The notes under the pieces: model-generated | What the model was told of the DNA's origin: nothing | What the model saw: the letters and a program-made list of their open reading frames with translations, nothing else | Database searches by the model: none | Shown here: piece by piece, positions 43,995 to 52,919 of the stretch | Layout of the letters: each line of letters begins with the position of its first letter | Numbering within the stretch: position 1 is the stretch's first letter | NCBI RefSeq assembly: GCF_011605345.1 | Contig: NZ_JAAOXM010000007.1 | Location: forward strand, 186,001 to 250,000 | Source: Burkholderia sp. D-99 | GTDB taxonomy: Bacteria > Pseudomonadota > Gammaproteobacteria > Burkholderiales > Burkholderiaceae | Length of the DNA stretch: 64,000 nt | Reading direction: 5' to 3' | Program-made: the position numbers and the translations under genes

Positions 43995-44998
43995 CAGGCG
44001 TCGCCCTTGCCGGCGGCCTGCGAGCCCGCGAGCAGCGCCTGGACGATCTCGAGCGCGCCTTGCGCCTCGAGTTCGTCGGACACGGCGCGGCCGAGCGCGA
44101 GCGCATCGGCGACGGTCATGACGGCCCCGCATTCTTCGGCCGTCAGCACGCGCTTGCCGTCGGTCGTCGACACGCGGCCCGTCAGGTACAGTTCGCCCGC
44201 GCGCCACACCGCGTGCGCGGCGAGCGGCACCTCGCAGCTGCCGCCGAGTGCGCGCGACACCATCCGCTCGGCCTCGACCGCGAGTGCGGTCTGCGAGTCG
44301 TGCAGCGGTGCGAGCCATGCGGCGACGTCGTCGCGGTGCGAGGCGATCTCGATGCCGAGCGCGCCCTGGCCCGCGGCGGGCGGGCTCGCCTCGACGTCGA
44401 GCAGCGCGCGGATCCGCGCTTCGAGGCCGAGGCGCTTCAGGCCGGCGGCCGCGAGGATGATCGCCGCGTAATCGCCGCGATCGAGCTTCGACAGGCGCGT
44501 GTCGAGGTTGCCGCGCAGCGGCAGCACGTTCAGATGCGGGTAGCGCGAGCGCAGCATCGCCTCGCGGCGCAGGCTCGACGTGCCGACCACGGCGCCGGCC
44601 GGCAGCGCGTCGAGCGACGCGTAGTCGTTCGACACGAATGCATCGCGCGGGTCTTCGCGCTCCATGATCGCGGCAAGCGAGAAGCCTTCCGGCAGCGCCA
44701 TCGGCACGTCCTTCAGCGAATGCACGGCGAGATCGGCGCGGCCGTCGGCCAGCGCGGCCTCCAGTTCCTTCACGAACAGGCCCTTGCCGCCGACCTTCGA
44801 CAGCGTGCGATCGAGAATCTGGTCGCCGCGCGTCGTCATCCCGAGGATTTTCACGTCACAAGCTGGATATAATTTGCGCAGCGCATCACGCACATGTTCG
44901 GCTTGCCACATCGCCAGGCGGCTCTCGCGCGAAGCAATCGTCAACGTCGCGGGCGGCTGTGCCTGTTGCGGCCCGGCCGCAGGGGTCTCGGAATTCAT
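43994..44998 (-). CDS. hemC: Porphobilinogen deaminase (hydroxymethylbilane synthase)
   Basis: The 334-residue enzyme joins four porphobilinogens. Features are TIASRESRLAMWQAEHVRDAL, GGKGLFVKELEAALADGRADLAVHSLKDVPM, the arginine-rich GTSSLRREAMLRSRYP, PAAGQGALGIE and the dipyrromethane-cofactor Cys in LGGSCEVPLAAH. It starts at 44998 with MNSETPAAGPQQ. It is first in the hemC-hemDX-hemY operon and divergent from ppc across 207 bp. Confidence 0.96.
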   Translation of the reverse strand: MNSETPAAGPQQAQPPATLTIASRESRLAMWQAEHVRDALRKLYPACDVKILGMTTRGDQILDRTLSKVGGKGLFVKELEAALADGRADLAVHSLKDVPMALPEGFSLAAIMEREDPRDAFVSNDYASLDALPAGAVVGTSSLRREAMLRSRYPHLNVLPLRGNLDTRLSKLDRGDYAAIILAAAGLKRLGLEARIRALLDVEASPPAAGQGALGIEIASHRDDVAAWLAPLHDSQTALAVEAERMVSRALGGSCEVPLAAHAVWRAGELYLTGRVSTTDGKRVLTAEECGAVMTVADALALGRAVSDELEAQGALEIVQALLAGSQAAGKGDA

Positions 44999-45205
44999 TG
45001 CTGGAACATCGAAGGACGGGATTGAAGATCGAACAATGGTAGCACGCACGCCCCCGCCCGCCCGGGCCCGGAGCCTGCGCCCGGCCTGCCGCCGAGCGGG
45101 TCGCGGCGCCGATGTGCGGATGTGCCGCACGTAGCTGGTTGCTTGACCGCAGTTTCGCAGTTCCCGCAGTTCCTTTTGACTCGAGCTTTCCCAAGGAAAC
45201 CCATC

Positions 45206-48200
45206 GTGAAGTCTTCCGGATCGGCGCGTACGGCGCGCCGCAATGCTGCCCTGTCCTCCTCCGACGCCTCGACGGACACCGTCGCCACCGCCGCGAACGG
45301 CCGTGCGAAAACGGCAACGAAACCGAAAGACCCGATACGTCAGACCAAACGCACGACGAAGGCCGCCGGCCCGGCCGCCCGCACCGCGGCCCGCACGGCC
45401 GGTGCGACGAAGTCCGGCACCCGCACGCGCGACGACAAGGACGGCCCGCTGTTCGACGACATCCGCTTTCTCGGCCGCCTGCTCGGCGACGTCGTGCGCG
45501 AGCAGGAAGGCGACACCGTGTTCGACGTCGTCGAGACGATCCGCCAGACCGCGGTCAAGTTCCGCCGCGAGGACGACAGCGAAGCCGCGCAGACGCTCGA
45601 GAAGAAGCTGCGCAAACTGACGCCGGAGCAGACGGTGAGCGTCGTGCGCGCGTTCAGCTATTTCTCGCATCTCGCGAACATCGCGGAAGACCGCCACCAC
45701 AACCGCCGGCGCCGCATCCACGCACTGGCCGGCTCCGCGTCTCAGCCTGGCACGGTCGCGTACGCACTCGAACAACTGAAAACGACCGGCAATGCGTCGA
45801 AGCGCCTGCTGCAGCGCTTCTTCGACGATGCGCTGATCGTGCCGGTGCTGACCGCGCACCCGACCGAAGTGCAGCGCAAGAGCATCCTCGACGCGCAGCA
45901 CGACATCGCGCGCCTGCTCGCCGAGCGCGACCAGGAGCTGACCGGCCGTGAGCGCCAGTACAACGAATCGATGCTGCGCGCACGCGTCACCACGCTGTGG
46001 CAGACGCGCATGCTGCGCGACGCGCGCCTGACGGTCGGCGACGAAATCGAGAATGCGCTGTCGTACTACCGCGCGACCTTCCTCGAAGAACTGCCCGCGC
46101 TGTACGGCGACATCGAGGCCGCGCTCGCCGAGCACGGCCTGTCCGCGCGCGTCCCCGCGTTCTTCCAGATGGGCAGCTGGATCGGCGGCGACCGCGACGG
46201 CAACCCGAACGTGACCGCGCCCACGCTCGACGAAGCGATCAACCGCCAGGCTGCGGTGATCCTCGAGCACTATCTGGAACAGGTGCACAAGCTCGGCGCC
46301 GAACTGTCGGTGTCGAACCTGCTCGTCGGCGCGAACGACGCCGTGAAGGCGCTCGCGGCAGCTTCCCCCGACCAGTCGCCGCACCGCGTCGACGAGCCGT
46401 ATCGTCGCGCGCTGATCGGCATCTACACGCGGCTCGCCGCAAGCGCACGCGTGCGCCTCGGCGAAGGCACGGTGCCCGTGCGCAGCGCGGGCCGCGGCGC
46501 GCCGCCCGTGCGCGCGGTGCCGTATGCGGATTCCGAAGCGTTCGTCGCCGACCTGAAGGTGCTGACCGCGTCGCTCGACGAACATCACGGCACGTCGCTC
46601 GCCGCGCCGCGCCTCGCGCCGCTCGTGCGCGCGGCCGAAGTGTTCGGCTTCCATCTCGCGAGCATCGACCTGCGCCAGAGCTCCGACATCCACGAAGCCG
46701 TGGTCGCCGAACTGTTCGCGCGCGCAGGCGTCGAGGCCGACTACGCGGCGCTCGCCGAGGAAGACAAGCTGCGCGTGCTGCTCGCCGCGCTCGCCGATCC
46801 GCGTCCGCTGCGCTCGCCGTACATCGAATACTCGGCGCTCGCCCAGAGCGAGCTCGGCGTGTTCGAGAAGGCGCGCGACGTGCGCGCTCAATTCGGCGCA
46901 CGCGCGGTGCGCAACTACATCATTTCGCATACGGAAACCGTCAGCGACCTCGTCGAGGTGCTGCTGCTCCAGAAGGAAACGGGCCTGCTCGAAGGCACGC
47001 TCGGCGTGCCCGGCGGCAATGTGCGGAACAGCCTGATGGTGATCCCGCTGTTCGAGACGATCCCCGACCTGCGCGACGCATCGCGCATCATGCGCGAATA
47101 CTTCGCACTGCCGGGCGTCGATGCGCTGATTGCGCACCAGGGCGCCGAGCAGGAAGTGATGCTCGGCTATTCGGACAGCAACAAGGACGGCGGCTTCCTC
47201 ACGTCGAACTGGGAGCTGTACCGTGCGGAACTCGCGCTCGTCGACCTGTTCCGCGACCGCAAGATCACGCTGCGGCTGTTCCATGGCCGCGGCGGCACGG
47301 TCGGCCGCGGCGGCGGCCCGACCTACCAGGCGATCCTGTCGCAGCCGCCGGGCACCGTGAACGGCCAGATCCGCCTGACCGAGCAGGGCGAGGTGATCGC
47401 GAGCAAGTTCGCGAACCCGGAGATCGGCCGCCGGAACCTCGAGACGGTCGTCGCCGCGACGCTCGAGGCGACGCTCCTGCCGCAGAACAACGCGCCCGCG
47501 CAGCTGCCGGCGTTCGAGGCCGCAATGCAGACGCTGTCCGATTCGGCGATGGCCGCGTACCGCGCGCTCGTCTATGAAACCCCGGGCTTCACCGACTATT
47601 TCTTCTCGTCGACGCCGATCACCGAGATCGCCGAGCTGAACATCGGCAGCCGCCCGGCCTCGCGCAAGCTGCAGGATCCGAAGCAGCGCAAGATCGAGGA
47701 TCTGCGCGCGATTCCGTGGGGCTTCTCGTGGGGCCAGTGCCGGCTGCTGCTGACCGGCTGGTACGGCTTCGGCAGCGCGGTGAGCGCGTATCTCGACGGC
47801 GCGCAGGACGACACCGAACGCACGAAGCGTGTCGCGCTGCTGAAGAAGATGAACAAGACCTGGCCGTTCTTCTCGAACCTGCTGTCGAACATGGACATGG
47901 TGCTCGCGAAGACCGACCTCGCGGTCGCGTCGCGCTACGCGCAACTGGTCGCCGACCGCAAGCTGCGCAAGCACGTGTTCGAGCGGATCGTCGCGGAATG
48001 GGAGCGCACGTCGCAGGCGCTGGCGGAAATCACCGGGCAGGAAGGCCGCCTCGCGACCAACCCGCTGCTCGCGCGCTCGATCAAGAACCGCTTCCCGTAT
48101 CTCGATCCGCTGAACCACCTGCAGGTCGAGCTGATCAAGCGCCACCGCGCGGGTGACACGAACGCGCGGCTGCGCCGCGGGATTCACCTGACGATCAACG

Positions 48201-48232
48201 GGATCGCAGCCGGCCTGCGCAACACGGGCTGA
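45206..48232 (+). CDS. ppc: Phosphoenolpyruvate carboxylase
   Basis: The 1008-residue anaplerotic enzyme carboxylates PEP to oxaloacetate. Catalytic signatures are AHPTEVQRKS (His), the glycine loop FHGRGGTVGRGGGPTYQAIL, GYSDSNKDGGFLTSNWELY and the C-terminal RNTG. I use the GTG at 45206 with AAGGA upstream; the first ~75 residues are a low-complexity Ala/Thr/Lys extension absent from E. coli Ppc (883 aa), so a later start cannot be excluded. Divergent from hemC, and followed by a strong terminator. Confidence 0.97.
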   Translation: MKSSGSARTARRNAALSSSDASTDTVATAANGRAKTATKPKDPIRQTKRTTKAAGPAARTAARTAGATKSGTRTRDDKDGPLFDDIRFLGRLLGDVVREQEGDTVFDVVETIRQTAVKFRREDDSEAAQTLEKKLRKLTPEQTVSVVRAFSYFSHLANIAEDRHHNRRRRIHALAGSASQPGTVAYALEQLKTTGNASKRLLQRFFDDALIVPVLTAHPTEVQRKSILDAQHDIARLLAERDQELTGRERQYNESMLRARVTTLWQTRMLRDARLTVGDEIENALSYYRATFLEELPALYGDIEAALAEHGLSARVPAFFQMGSWIGGDRDGNPNVTAPTLDEAINRQAAVILEHYLEQVHKLGAELSVSNLLVGANDAVKALAAASPDQSPHRVDEPYRRALIGIYTRLAASARVRLGEGTVPVRSAGRGAPPVRAVPYADSEAFVADLKVLTASLDEHHGTSLAAPRLAPLVRAAEVFGFHLASIDLRQSSDIHEAVVAELFARAGVEADYAALAEEDKLRVLLAALADPRPLRSPYIEYSALAQSELGVFEKARDVRAQFGARAVRNYIISHTETVSDLVEVLLLQKETGLLEGTLGVPGGNVRNSLMVIPLFETIPDLRDASRIMREYFALPGVDALIAHQGAEQEVMLGYSDSNKDGGFLTSNWELYRAELALVDLFRDRKITLRLFHGRGGTVGRGGGPTYQAILSQPPGTVNGQIRLTEQGEVIASKFANPEIGRRNLETVVAATLEATLLPQNNAPAQLPAFEAAMQTLSDSAMAAYRALVYETPGFTDYFFSSTPITEIAELNIGSRPASRKLQDPKQRKIEDLRAIPWGFSWGQCRLLLTGWYGFGSAVSAYLDGAQDDTERTKRVALLKKMNKTWPFFSNLLSNMDMVLAKTDLAVASRYAQLVADRKLRKHVFERIVAEWERTSQALAEITGQEGRLATNPLLARSIKNRFPYLDPLNHLQVELIKRHRAGDTNARLRRGIHLTINGIAAGLRNTG

Positions 48233-48275
48233 TCCGCATGCGGCGCGGCGTGATGCCGCGCCGGCCGGCGTCGTG

Positions 48276-48322
48276 AAAGCCGCGATACGCCACCGTGCAC
48301 ACGGTGTGCGTATCGCGGCTTT
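48276..48322 (+). terminator. Rho-independent terminator of ppc
   Basis: AAAGCCGCGATACGC (48276-48290) pairs perfectly with GCGTATCGCGGCTTT (48308-48322), followed by Ts. Confidence 0.92.
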
Positions 48323-48369
48323 TTTCATGCGTGCATGCGTCGACGAAACAGCGACGGCGCACCGCAAGC

Positions 48370-49122
48370 TCAGTGCGCGTCGATCAGCAGCGCGTCGTGC
48401 TCGAACGAACCGTCGGGCTGCACCGCATAGTAGCCACGCACCTCGTCGGGCGCATGCGCCCACAGCGCGCGAATGCCCGTGACGCTGTCGGCCGGCGTGC
48501 GGATGCGCGCGACCCACGTATCGAAATCGATCGGCAGCCGCCAGCGGCTGTGCACGTGCGCGTCGAAGCCGGCCTCGCGGAACATCGCGAGCCATTCGTC
48601 CGCGCGGTAGTCGCGCACGTGCGACGCGTCGCGCAGCACTTCTGCGGCCTGCAGGTACGTATCGAGGAGCGGATGGTCGTTGCCGGCGATGTCGATCATC
48701 AGCACGCGGCCGCCCGGTTTCAGCACGCGACGTACTTCGGCGAGCGCCGCGCGCATGTCGTGCCAGTGGTGCGCGCTCATCCGGCTCACGACCCAGTCGA
48801 ACGTCGCCGTATCGAACGGCAGTTTCTCGGCCGGACCCTGCTGCGTACGGATGTTCGCGAGCCCGCGCTCGCGCGCGGCGGCGTCGACGGTCGCGAGCAT
48901 CTGCGCGGCGAGATCGTATGCGACCACGTCGCGCACGTGCGGCGCGACCGCGAAGCTCGCGTGGCCGGCGCCGCAGCCGAGATCGAGCACCGCGGCATCG
49001 GGCGTCGCGCGTACCGCGTCGGCGAGCGTCTGCAGATCGGCGCCCGTCGCGTGGACCGTGCTCGTCAGATAGGCGGCGGCTGTGGTGCCGAATGCGTCGG
49101 CGACCTGGTCGTGGTGTTTCAT
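48370..49122 (-). CDS. Class I SAM-dependent methyltransferase
   Basis: The 250-residue methyltransferase has SAM motif I VLDLGCGAGHASFAVAPHV, motif II YDLAAQML, EKLPFDTATFDWVVSRMSAHHW and VLKPGGRVLMIDIAGND, the layout of UbiE/YcgJ-type enzymes. The C-terminal DFDTWVARIRTPADSVTGIRAL is shared by small-molecule methyltransferases of this group. The substrate is unknown. Its 5' side faces the 51-bp tandem repeats, which lie between it and the XRE regulator. Confidence 0.9.
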   Translation of the reverse strand: MKHHDQVADAFGTTAAAYLTSTVHATGADLQTLADAVRATPDAAVLDLGCGAGHASFAVAPHVRDVVAYDLAAQMLATVDAAARERGLANIRTQQGPAEKLPFDTATFDWVVSRMSAHHWHDMRAALAEVRRVLKPGGRVLMIDIAGNDHPLLDTYLQAAEVLRDASHVRDYRADEWLAMFREAGFDAHVHSRWRLPIDFDTWVARIRTPADSVTGIRALWAHAPDEVRGYYAVQPDGSFEHDALLIDAH

Positions 49123-49139
49123 CGTTCGCTCCTTTGTGT

Positions 49140-49496
49140 GTCGACCGCAGTTAGCGCTTTAGCGCTTACTGCGGTCCCATGCCTTGTGCGGTCGACCGCA
49201 GTTGGCGCTTTAGCGCTTACTGCGATCCCATGCCTTGCGCGATCGACCGCAGTTGGCGCTTCAGCGCTTGCTGCGGTCCCATGCCCTGTGCGGTCGACCG
49301 CAGTTGGCGCTTTAGCGCTCGCTGCGGTCCCATGCCTTGCGCGGTCGACCGCAGTTGGCGCTTCAGCGCTTACTGCGATCCCATGCCTTGCGCAGTCGAC
49401 TGCCGTTCGCACTTCAGCGCTTGCCGCAATCCCATGCCCTGCGCGATCGACCGCAGTTGGCGCTTCAGCACTTACTGCGATCCCTCGCCTTGTCCA
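49140..49496. repeat. Seven tandem copies of a 51-bp repeat, each with a palindrome
   Basis: Units start at 49140, 49191, 49242, 49293, 49344, 49395 and 49446. Each begins (G/A)TCGACCGCAGTT and holds ACCGCAGT ... AGCGCTTTAGCGCT ... ACTGCGGT, a near-perfect ~32-bp inverted repeat, then a CCCATGCCTTG spacer. Divergence between units is limited to point changes; the sixth is the most diverged. Because 51 is a multiple of three, long open frames appear on both strands; I treat them as artefacts. Confidence 0.9.
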
Positions 49497-49604
49497 GCCG
49501 AACCGGTGCGACAGTCGCCCCGGCCCTTGTTCCGGCCCCCTGCAACGCATCTTTCAGGACACCCGCTCCCCTGCCAGCGCTTGAGCCGCTACAATAGGCC
49601 TGCG

Positions 49605-49620
49605 CTTGTACCAGTACAAG
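49605..49620. promoter_or_regulatory. Inverted repeat upstream of the XRE regulator
   Basis: CTTGTA-CCAG-TACAAG lies 75 bp before the regulator ATG and just upstream of an AT-rich stretch that could hold the promoter. The position fits an operator, possibly autoregulatory. Confidence 0.5.
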
Positions 49621-49695
49621 TTAAGCAGTTATTCTGGTATTCGATACACCTGTCTGATCGTTGCCGCGTCCCCGCTTCCACTTCGTCGTTTCCGC

Positions 49696-50505
49696 ATGAA
49701 CCAGCCGTCCTCCGCATCCGTCCCGCCGCTCGACGCCACGCCCGCCCGTGCGCTCGGCGAATTCATCCGCGCCCACCGCGAGCGGCTGTCGCCGCAGGCC
49801 GTCGGTCTGCCGCCCGGCCCGCGCCGCCGCACGCCGGGGCTGCGGCGCGAGGAAGTCGCTCAGCTCTGCGGCGTCAGCCCCACCTGGTACACGTGGATCG
49901 AACAGGGCCGCCCCGTCTCCGCGTCGGCCGACGCGCTCGCGCGGATCGCCGTCGCGCTGCAACTGTCGAAGGCCGAGCGCGCGTACCTGTTCGAGCTGGC
50001 CGCGCAGCGCGACCCGGCCGAGCCCGACGTCGCCGGCGGCGACCTGCCCCCGACACTCGCCGCGACCGTCGCGGCAATCGCGACGCCCGCGTACGTGCTC
50101 GACCGGCAATGGAACGCACTCGCATGGAACGCACCGGCCGCCGCGCTCTTTTCCGGCTGGCTCGACGGCGAGCACGACCGCAACCTGTTGCGCTTCACGT
50201 TCATGTCGCCGGCCGCGCGCACGCTGATCGTCGACTGGGAAACCCGCGCGCGGCGGCTCGCGGCCGAATTCCGCGCCGATTCGATCCGCCACCTGACCGA
50301 CGCGCCCACGCGCGCGCTGATCGACGCTCTGACCGCCGGCAGCGATGCGTTCGCGCAGTACTGGGCATCGCAGGACGTGTTCGAGCGCGAAGGCGGCCTG
50401 CGCGAATTCGACCATCCGGCCGACGGCCGCCTCGTGTACCAGCAGATCACGCTGAAGCCCGCGCACCGCGAAGACCTGAAGCTGGTCGTGCTCGTGCGCG
50501 ACTGA
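49696..50505 (+). CDS. XRE-family regulator with MmyB-like ligand domain
   Basis: This is a 269-residue regulator. The N-terminal HTH (RALGEFIRAHRERLSPQAVGLPPGPRRRTPGLRREEVAQLCGVSPTWYTWIEQGR, about 17-75) is characteristic of the MmyB/XRE subgroup. The C-terminal PAS-like MmyB domain (about 105-269) contains PAYVLDRQWNALAWNAPAAALFSGW and ends EDLKLVVLVRD. This domain binds small ligands (fatty acid in a known structure). The methionine at 49696 is chosen because the preceding 30 residues of the open frame are encoded by promoter-like DNA. It is divergent from the methyltransferase, suggesting that gene as a target. Confidence 0.88.
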   Translation: MNQPSSASVPPLDATPARALGEFIRAHRERLSPQAVGLPPGPRRRTPGLRREEVAQLCGVSPTWYTWIEQGRPVSASADALARIAVALQLSKAERAYLFELAAQRDPAEPDVAGGDLPPTLAATVAAIATPAYVLDRQWNALAWNAPAAALFSGWLDGEHDRNLLRFTFMSPAARTLIVDWETRARRLAAEFRADSIRHLTDAPTRALIDALTAGSDAFAQYWASQDVFEREGGLREFDHPADGRLVYQQITLKPAHREDLKLVVLVRD

Positions 50506-50643
50506 ACGGGCCGGCCCGCGCCGGCCACGGCCGGCGGCCCGCCGCGAACGGCTGCGCGCCGCGGCGGGCAGGCCCGCGAATGTTAGAATCGCGGGATTCC
50601 CTCGGCGGCGCACGCCGCCCAACATCCCCTTCGAAGAATCGCC

Positions 50644-52053
50644 ATGACGTCCCAACTGCACAAAAAGGGCGAGGCCTGGTCGGCCCGCTTCTCGGAACCG
50701 ATGTCGGAGCTGGTCAAGCGCTACACGTCGTCGGTATTTTTCGACAAGCGTCTCGCGCTCGTCGACATCGCCGGCTCGCTCGCGCACGCGAACATGCTCG
50801 CCGCGCAGAAGATCATCAGCGCCGACGACCTGGCCGCGATCGAACGCGGGATGGCGCAGATCAAGGGTGAAATCGAGCGCGGCGAATTCGAATGGCAGCT
50901 CGACCTCGAAGACGTCCACCTGAACATCGAGGCGCGCCTGACCGCGCTGATCGGCGATGCCGGCAAGCGCCTGCACACGGGCCGCTCGCGCAACGACCAG
51001 GTCGCAACCGACATCCGCCTGTGGCTGCGCGGCGAGATCGACCGCATCGGCGGCCTGCTGAACGACCTGCGCGGCGCGCTGCTCGACCTCGCGGAACAGA
51101 ACGCCGACACGATCATGCCGGGCTTCACGCACCTGCAGGTCGCCCAACCCGTCACGTTCGGCCACCACCTGCTCGCGTACGTCGAGATGTTCTCGCGCGA
51201 CGCGGAACGCATGCGCGACTGCCGCACCCGCGTGAACCGCCTGCCGCTCGGCGCGGCCGCGCTCGCGGGCACGAGCTACCCGATCGACCGCCACGCGGTC
51301 GCGAAGACGCTCGGCTTCGACGGTATCTGCGCGAACTCGCTCGACGCGGTGTCCGATCGCGACTTCGCGATCGAATTCACGGCTGCATCGGCACTCGTGA
51401 TGACGCACGTGTCGCGCTTCTCCGAAGAACTCGTGCTGTGGATGAGCCCGCGCGTCGGCTTCATCGACATCGCCGACCGCTTCTGCACCGGCAGCTCGAT
51501 CATGCCGCAGAAGAAGAACCCGGACGTGCCCGAGCTCGCGCGCGGCAAGACGGGCCGCGTGAACGGCCACCTGATGGCGTTGCTGACGCTGATGAAAGGC
51601 CAGCCGCTCGCGTACAACAAGGACAACCAGGAAGACAAGGAACCGCTGTTCGACACGGTCGACACCGTCGCCGACACGCTGCGGATCTTCGCCGAGATGG
51701 TGGCCGGCATCACCGTGAAGCCGGACGCGATGCGCGCGGCCGCACTGCAGGGCTTCTCGACCGCCACCGACCTCGCCGACTACCTGGTGAAGCGCGGCCT
51801 GCCGTTCCGCGATGCGCACGAAGCCGTCGCGCACGCAGTGAAGATCTGCGACGACCGTGGCATCGACCTGGCCGACCTGACGCTCGACGAGATGAAGCAG
51901 GATCTGCCGAACGTCGCGCACCTGATCGGCGAAGACGTGTTCGGCTACCTGACGCTCGAGGGTTCGGTCGCCAGCCGCAATCACCCGGGCGGCACCGCAC
52001 CCGACCAGGTGCGTGCGGCGGTCAAGGCTGCCCGCGCCGCGCTCGGCCAGTAA
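50644..52053 (+). CDS. argH: Argininosuccinate lyase
   Basis: The 469-residue fumarase/aspartase-superfamily enzyme makes arginine and fumarate. Features are HTGRSRNDQVATDIRLWLR, IMPGFTHLQVAQPVTFGHHLLAY and the signature loop TGSSIMPQKKNPD containing the catalytic Ser. Length is standard. The region between the XRE gene and argH (138 bp) includes GAATGTTAGAATCG, a plausible -10 region. No other arg genes are adjacent. Confidence 0.97.
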   Translation: MTSQLHKKGEAWSARFSEPMSELVKRYTSSVFFDKRLALVDIAGSLAHANMLAAQKIISADDLAAIERGMAQIKGEIERGEFEWQLDLEDVHLNIEARLTALIGDAGKRLHTGRSRNDQVATDIRLWLRGEIDRIGGLLNDLRGALLDLAEQNADTIMPGFTHLQVAQPVTFGHHLLAYVEMFSRDAERMRDCRTRVNRLPLGAAALAGTSYPIDRHAVAKTLGFDGICANSLDAVSDRDFAIEFTAASALVMTHVSRFSEELVLWMSPRVGFIDIADRFCTGSSIMPQKKNPDVPELARGKTGRVNGHLMALLTLMKGQPLAYNKDNQEDKEPLFDTVDTVADTLRIFAEMVAGITVKPDAMRAAALQGFSTATDLADYLVKRGLPFRDAHEAVAHAVKICDDRGIDLADLTLDEMKQDLPNVAHLIGEDVFGYLTLEGSVASRNHPGGTAPDQVRAAVKAARAALGQ

Positions 52054-52138
52054 GCCCGCTGTTCCGGACGGACGCCATCGGCGTCCGTTTTTCATTCGGG
52101 CGGCCGTTGCGCCGCCCATTGCCTGCCCCGCCTCCCGA

Positions 52139-52837
52139 ATGCCGCCGATGACCTTTTCCGCCGCGCTCTTCGACATGGACGGCCTGCTCGTCGATTCCGA
52201 GCGGACCATCATGAATACGTGGATCGACGTGTCGAATGCGCACGGCTTCACGCTGACCACCACCGACTACCTGCAGATCGTCGGCCGCTCGTTCGCCGAG
52301 GGCCAGGTGATCCTGGCACGGCTGATCGGCAACCCCGATACGTTCGACGCGGTGCGCACCCGCGTGCGGGAGCAGCTCGCCGCGCCCGAACCGCATCCGA
52401 AGTTTCCGCTGAAGCCCGGCGCGTTCGCGCTGCTCGACGCGCTCGCGCAAGCCGGCATTCCGTGCGCGGTCGCGTCGTCGTCCGCGCGCGACGTGATCCG
52501 CGCGCGGCTCGACGCGGTCGGCGTGCTGCCGTTCTTCCGCGCGATCGCGGGCGGCGACGAAGTCGCGCGCGGCAAGCCCGACCCGGCCGTCTACCGGCTC
52601 GCGGCCGAACGCCTCGGCGTGCCGGCACACGCATGCGTCGCGTTCGAGGACAGCGACTTCGGTGCGCAGTCGGCCGCCGGCGCGGGCGCCTCGGTCGTCA
52701 CCGTGCCCGATCTGAAAGCACCGACGCCCGAAATCGTCGCGCTGAGCCTGCACGTGCTCGCATCGCTCGACGATGCGCTCGCGCTCGTGCCGTCGTGGTT
52801 CGGCGGGCACGATAACGATACGCAACGGCCCGCCTAG
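52139..52837 (+). CDS. HAD-IA phosphatase (YniC/beta-PGM-like)
   Basis: The 232-residue HAD hydrolase has motif I FDMDGLLVDSERT with the nucleophilic and acid/base Asp, a helical cap (about 20-85), motif II VASSSARDVIRARL, motif III Lys in ARGKPDPAVYRLAAERL and motif IV FEDSDFGAQSAAGAG. It resembles 2-deoxyglucose-6-phosphate/sugar-phosphate phosphatases. ATGs at 52139 and 52148 are both possible; neither has a clear ribosome-binding site. It follows argH by 85 bp without a terminator, so they may be co-transcribed. Confidence 0.88.
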   Translation: MPPMTFSAALFDMDGLLVDSERTIMNTWIDVSNAHGFTLTTTDYLQIVGRSFAEGQVILARLIGNPDTFDAVRTRVREQLAAPEPHPKFPLKPGAFALLDALAQAGIPCAVASSSARDVIRARLDAVGVLPFFRAIAGGDEVARGKPDPAVYRLAAERLGVPAHACVAFEDSDFGAQSAAGAGASVVTVPDLKAPTPEIVALSLHVLASLDDALALVPSWFGGHDNDTQRPA

Positions 52838-52856
52838 ATCGCGTGCCATCCAATGC

Positions 52857-52884
52857 AAAACGGGCACCTTCGGGTGCCCGTTTT
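52857..52884. terminator. Bidirectional rho-independent terminator with TTCG loop
   Basis: AAAACGGGCACC (52857-52868) and GGTGCCCGTTTT (52873-52884) form a perfect 12-bp stem closed by the stable tetraloop TTCG, between convergent genes. Confidence 0.93.
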
Positions 52885-52919
52885 GCCTTATCGCCGAACC
52901 ACCGGCATCGCAATTGCGA

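Noticed and set aside
45100..48595. Very long open frame antisense to ppc, joined in frame to hemC
   Set aside because: High GC3 keeps antisense frames open. The Arg/Ala/Gln-rich translation has no domain, and hemC has its own clear start at 44998.
49140..49496. CRISPR array
   Set aside because: Units are contiguous 51-bp tandem copies without unique spacers, and no cas genes are present.
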